Shown: piece after piece, positions 63,101 through 64,000 of the stretch | How the letters are laid out: the number at the start of each line of letters is the position of its first letter | How positions within the stretch are numbered: the stretch's first letter is position 1 | Assembly: GCF_022180385.2 (NCBI RefSeq) | Contig: NZ_BQME02000002.1 | Coordinates: forward strand, 1,674,001-1,738,000 | DNA: 64,000 nt | Source: Paenibacillus sp. L3-i20 | Lineage (GTDB): Bacteria; Bacillota; Bacilli; Paenibacillales; Paenibacillaceae | Direction of reading: 5' to 3' | Translations under genes and position numbers: made by a program | Notes under the pieces: generated by a model | Databases searched by the model: none | Told to the model about the DNA's origin: nothing | The model's input: the letters and a program-made list of their open reading frames with translations, nothing else

Positions 63101-64000
63101 TATGGAGTGAGATATTTCCTCCAAGCTATGCTGTAGTCTGAATTATACTTCGTTACATTCAAATCACGATATTTCGAATACGTATATGCATCAGGATATG
63201 TCCACGTTTGATAACTGTATATCGAACCCTCTGCATCTACCATGAAAGGACTAACATTAAACGAATAGTAACCCTTACTATCATTAATGTCTTCCGTTTG
63301 TATTTTATTTGGTGAAGGAAGTGTCACATTCGCAACTACCTTTAGGTTAGGATCATATTCGATCCACTGTAAGGTTTGAACACCATCCTTCTGATTTATA
63401 CGATAGGTAACAATGTTTTTTCCTTTTGCATGACTAAACGTCACATTGACATCCGTACCCGGGACATCCGTTGATTTTTTCAATAACGCACCTGTCAGTG
63501 CATCATAAACAGATATAACGTCCTTATCGTCGTTAGGTGTTTCATGAATATAAATATATTTATCCGCTAACTCCCACGATTTCAATGTTGTATATCTCGT
63601 AATTTTGAAATCATAAGGCTGCTTATTACCCGAATATCGATAACTGTAAAAGAATTCATTCGGTTCAAGGTATTGTTCAACTAGTTGTAATTTACTCGGA
63701 TTTAATGCGTAGAGTTCCCATTCTTTTCTGGAACCGTCCCAACCATCTACGTCATAATTTTTATTGAAAAAAATATTCTTTTTGTTTGATCTAATTTTAA
63801 ATTTTGCTGCATCACGATACTTGTTGAACGTTTGAAAATGTTTGTTCGATTTTGGATCTATGATCGGTAATGAATACGTTGGATTCAGTGATTCGCTTGA
63901 ACGATAGGGTGACAATCGATTATTACCGAATCCATTATTGACCATCCCAGTCATTTCGAAAGAATCCCGATTCATTGCAAGTCTCGATTGGCTAAAATCA
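60121..64000 (-). CDS. Giant surface-type protein with PKD-like domains, cut by the window edge
   Basis: From the first ATG in the window (63975) the frame has 1284 residues, but it stays open to the edge, so the real N-terminus is outside. Visible parts: N-terminal beta-propeller-like repeats (VYDALTGALLKK, FVLNASTGQLK), a LamG/concanavalin-like region (about 470-640, FGYSFRMKDTKNRYAIE and IKLKFLGEKIEVWLNNIP-like), then several PKD/Ig-like domains (APTADFTWSPQPVYEGD and PPISGFTKS are typical starts) with a Pro- and Asn-rich look. No SLH or sortase motif is seen, and the signal peptide, if any, is outside. The role is probably surface or matrix binding. Confidence 0.75.
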   Translation of the reverse strand, partial: DFSQSRLAMNRDSFEMTGMVNNGFGNNRLSPYRSSESLNPTYSLPIIDPKSNKHFQTFNKYRDAAKFKIRSNKKNIFFNKNYDVDGWDGSRKEWELYALNPSKLQLVEQYLEPNEFFYSYRYSGNKQPYDFKITRYTTLKSWELADKYIYIHETPNDDKDVISVYDALTGALLKKSTDVPGTDVNVTFSHAKGKNIVTYRINQKDGVQTLQWIEYDPNLKVVANVTLPSPNKIQTEDINDSKGYYSFNVSPFMVDAEGSIYSYQTWTYPDAYTYSKYRDLNVTKYNSDYSIAWRKYLTPYQISGPTLMHSYVNFYNITDTMPSLVFDYSNNEVLAKVYYDKIVNREGGYEEVFVLNASTGQLKTSKSSQYGDDLSMYHYGNYRYDAPTSYSLNWNGARISGPNSTVTIDGNRTSFLDGATCTIGSYTSGFNNVKDSAGNNVGRVGVPCNHGQQLMGEYFMDGVYVSLNKAEQAPNGSSDTSLLRLNVSIGAPSTRPAVISNPFTSGQFMSTQKMVHAEVKFSYRMDKIDYDKEWFGYSFRMKDTKNRYAIEADGKNIVLAKYINGQRTELDTGTYPMQDKTDYNIRLKFLGEKIEVWLNNIPILTATDNEYQDGFFGYWANKSHITFSQLQYKALEDLNLWSNQYAILEEDSTAEIKTDNIEFKDPENDPAAELGWKLYHKERFINNQGKSALDGKTITSGNLKLDKVGDYLIALKGRDDPHPSYLMPSKDFDEYRKYSNEFKRNITVHRRPIANFTVVQRSYDGRVLWTDSSLDPDRYESAAVYSTEDTGIDYKVTKGIMEKRFYYITPSGEYVPEKLVTPQETGTYEVALAVKDEYGAWSGWAIRSLVVGKKAALNTPPISGFTKSHITTYRGVTVTIDSTASDKEDGARENLAHTYYVRNKSENGPESIKSTSRTNWTTSFNKIGTYSIRQLIVDSHGATAQKEQEIMIVNRKPTATITTPESTNQSNPTKMTVLRPDFMWAYGDGDQDVQKRYQVQIYRYGGHLVLDSKVVNLANILWSPSIDLPEKTNMYVQVRVHDGFEWGDWSTVRYFYIETNQAPTADFTWSPQPVYEGDIVTFSSLVNDPDKDNLSLRYELKSPTGVKSITDYSFNDPYPNTGPSQKLQQVGIWTMKLTVSDGKAEPVEVSKSIQVLPLSVAGFVKHTDIWNEHRKKYNTKKSGNEESPRGYNTYWAGEKFLLFADTTATISSTVANRVEASFGEFTVNLSLVGGSKTTWGGELWYETFEKLEDGPITFVYSAYYSNGTIKTTSVEVIISGEVGQVVGVHRVK

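Overview
The window is a chromosomal segment of a spore-forming, low-to-mid GC Gram-positive bacterium, most likely of the family Paenibacillaceae (Paenibacillus or Cohnella type). Supporting signs are an alpha/beta-type small acid-soluble spore protein behind a matching sigma-G promoter, strong AGGAGG ribosome binding sites, S-layer homology (SLH) proteins, an LtaS-type sulfatase, ktrAB behind a c-di-AMP riboswitch and a queCDEF operon behind a preQ1-I riboswitch. I see no rRNA, tRNA, CRISPR array, insertion sequence or prophage. Most of the window reads as core genome, with a few lineage-specific genes.

Layout. 1-6.7 kb: drug-efflux MFS transporter, cytoplasmic-looking polysaccharide deacetylase, O-methyltransferase, THUMP-type RNA methyltransferase overlapping an LtaS-like phosphotransferase. 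6.7-17 kb (mostly minus strand): a five-TM PDZ-Lon protease, a DUF3990 ADP-ribosyltransferase-like gene overlapping a small helical partner, DUF1450, a Cys-depleted A-type (HesB/IscA-like) protein, DUF1232, an M14 peptidase, glutamate racemase, a YtxG/YtxH pair, a SufR-like regulator, a HepT-like protein, small membrane proteins, a free-standing CuA cupredoxin and an orphan holin. 17-24 kb: secreted SLH-like protein, YpsA (SLOG fold), queCDEF, a J-like membrane protein. 24-32.6 kb: regulator, alcohol dehydrogenase, aldo/keto reductase, a coiled-coil DUF2325 protein whose ribosome binding site lies in a stem, NlpC/P60, SASP, FabV, and a PRPP synthetase paralogue. 32.7-37.4 kb: a nucleotide-sugar module (UTP-glucose-1-P uridylyltransferase, UDP-glucose dehydrogenase, SDR epimerase) and a NagZ lipoprotein. 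37.6-44.8 kb: ktrAB, GNAT, glcDF with a divergent FadR-type regulator. 44.9-51 kb: VOC proteins with a TetR repressor and its palindromic operator, a UvrA paralogue, a decayed TetR gene and bioB with a BirA-like box. 51-54 kb: Fur-boxed iron-siderophore importer without its ATPase. 54-64 kb: a giant GHL10-SpoIID-SLH wall protein and a second giant secreted-type PKD/LamG-like protein cut by the window edge.

Cell-envelope biology is the main theme: LtaS, PDZ-Lon, M14 peptidase, MurI, NlpC/P60, NagZ, UDP-uronic acid synthesis and the two giant surface proteins. The best-supported regulation is at the RNA and operator level: two riboswitches, a BirA-like box, a Fur 7-1-7 box, a TetR palindrome, a GntR-type palindrome and a sigma-G promoter. 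The least-described items are the DUF3990 pair, the DUF2325 gene with its stem-sequestered start, the Cys-to-His A-type carrier and the lone CuA protein. I found no clear multi-gene defence or mobile system.
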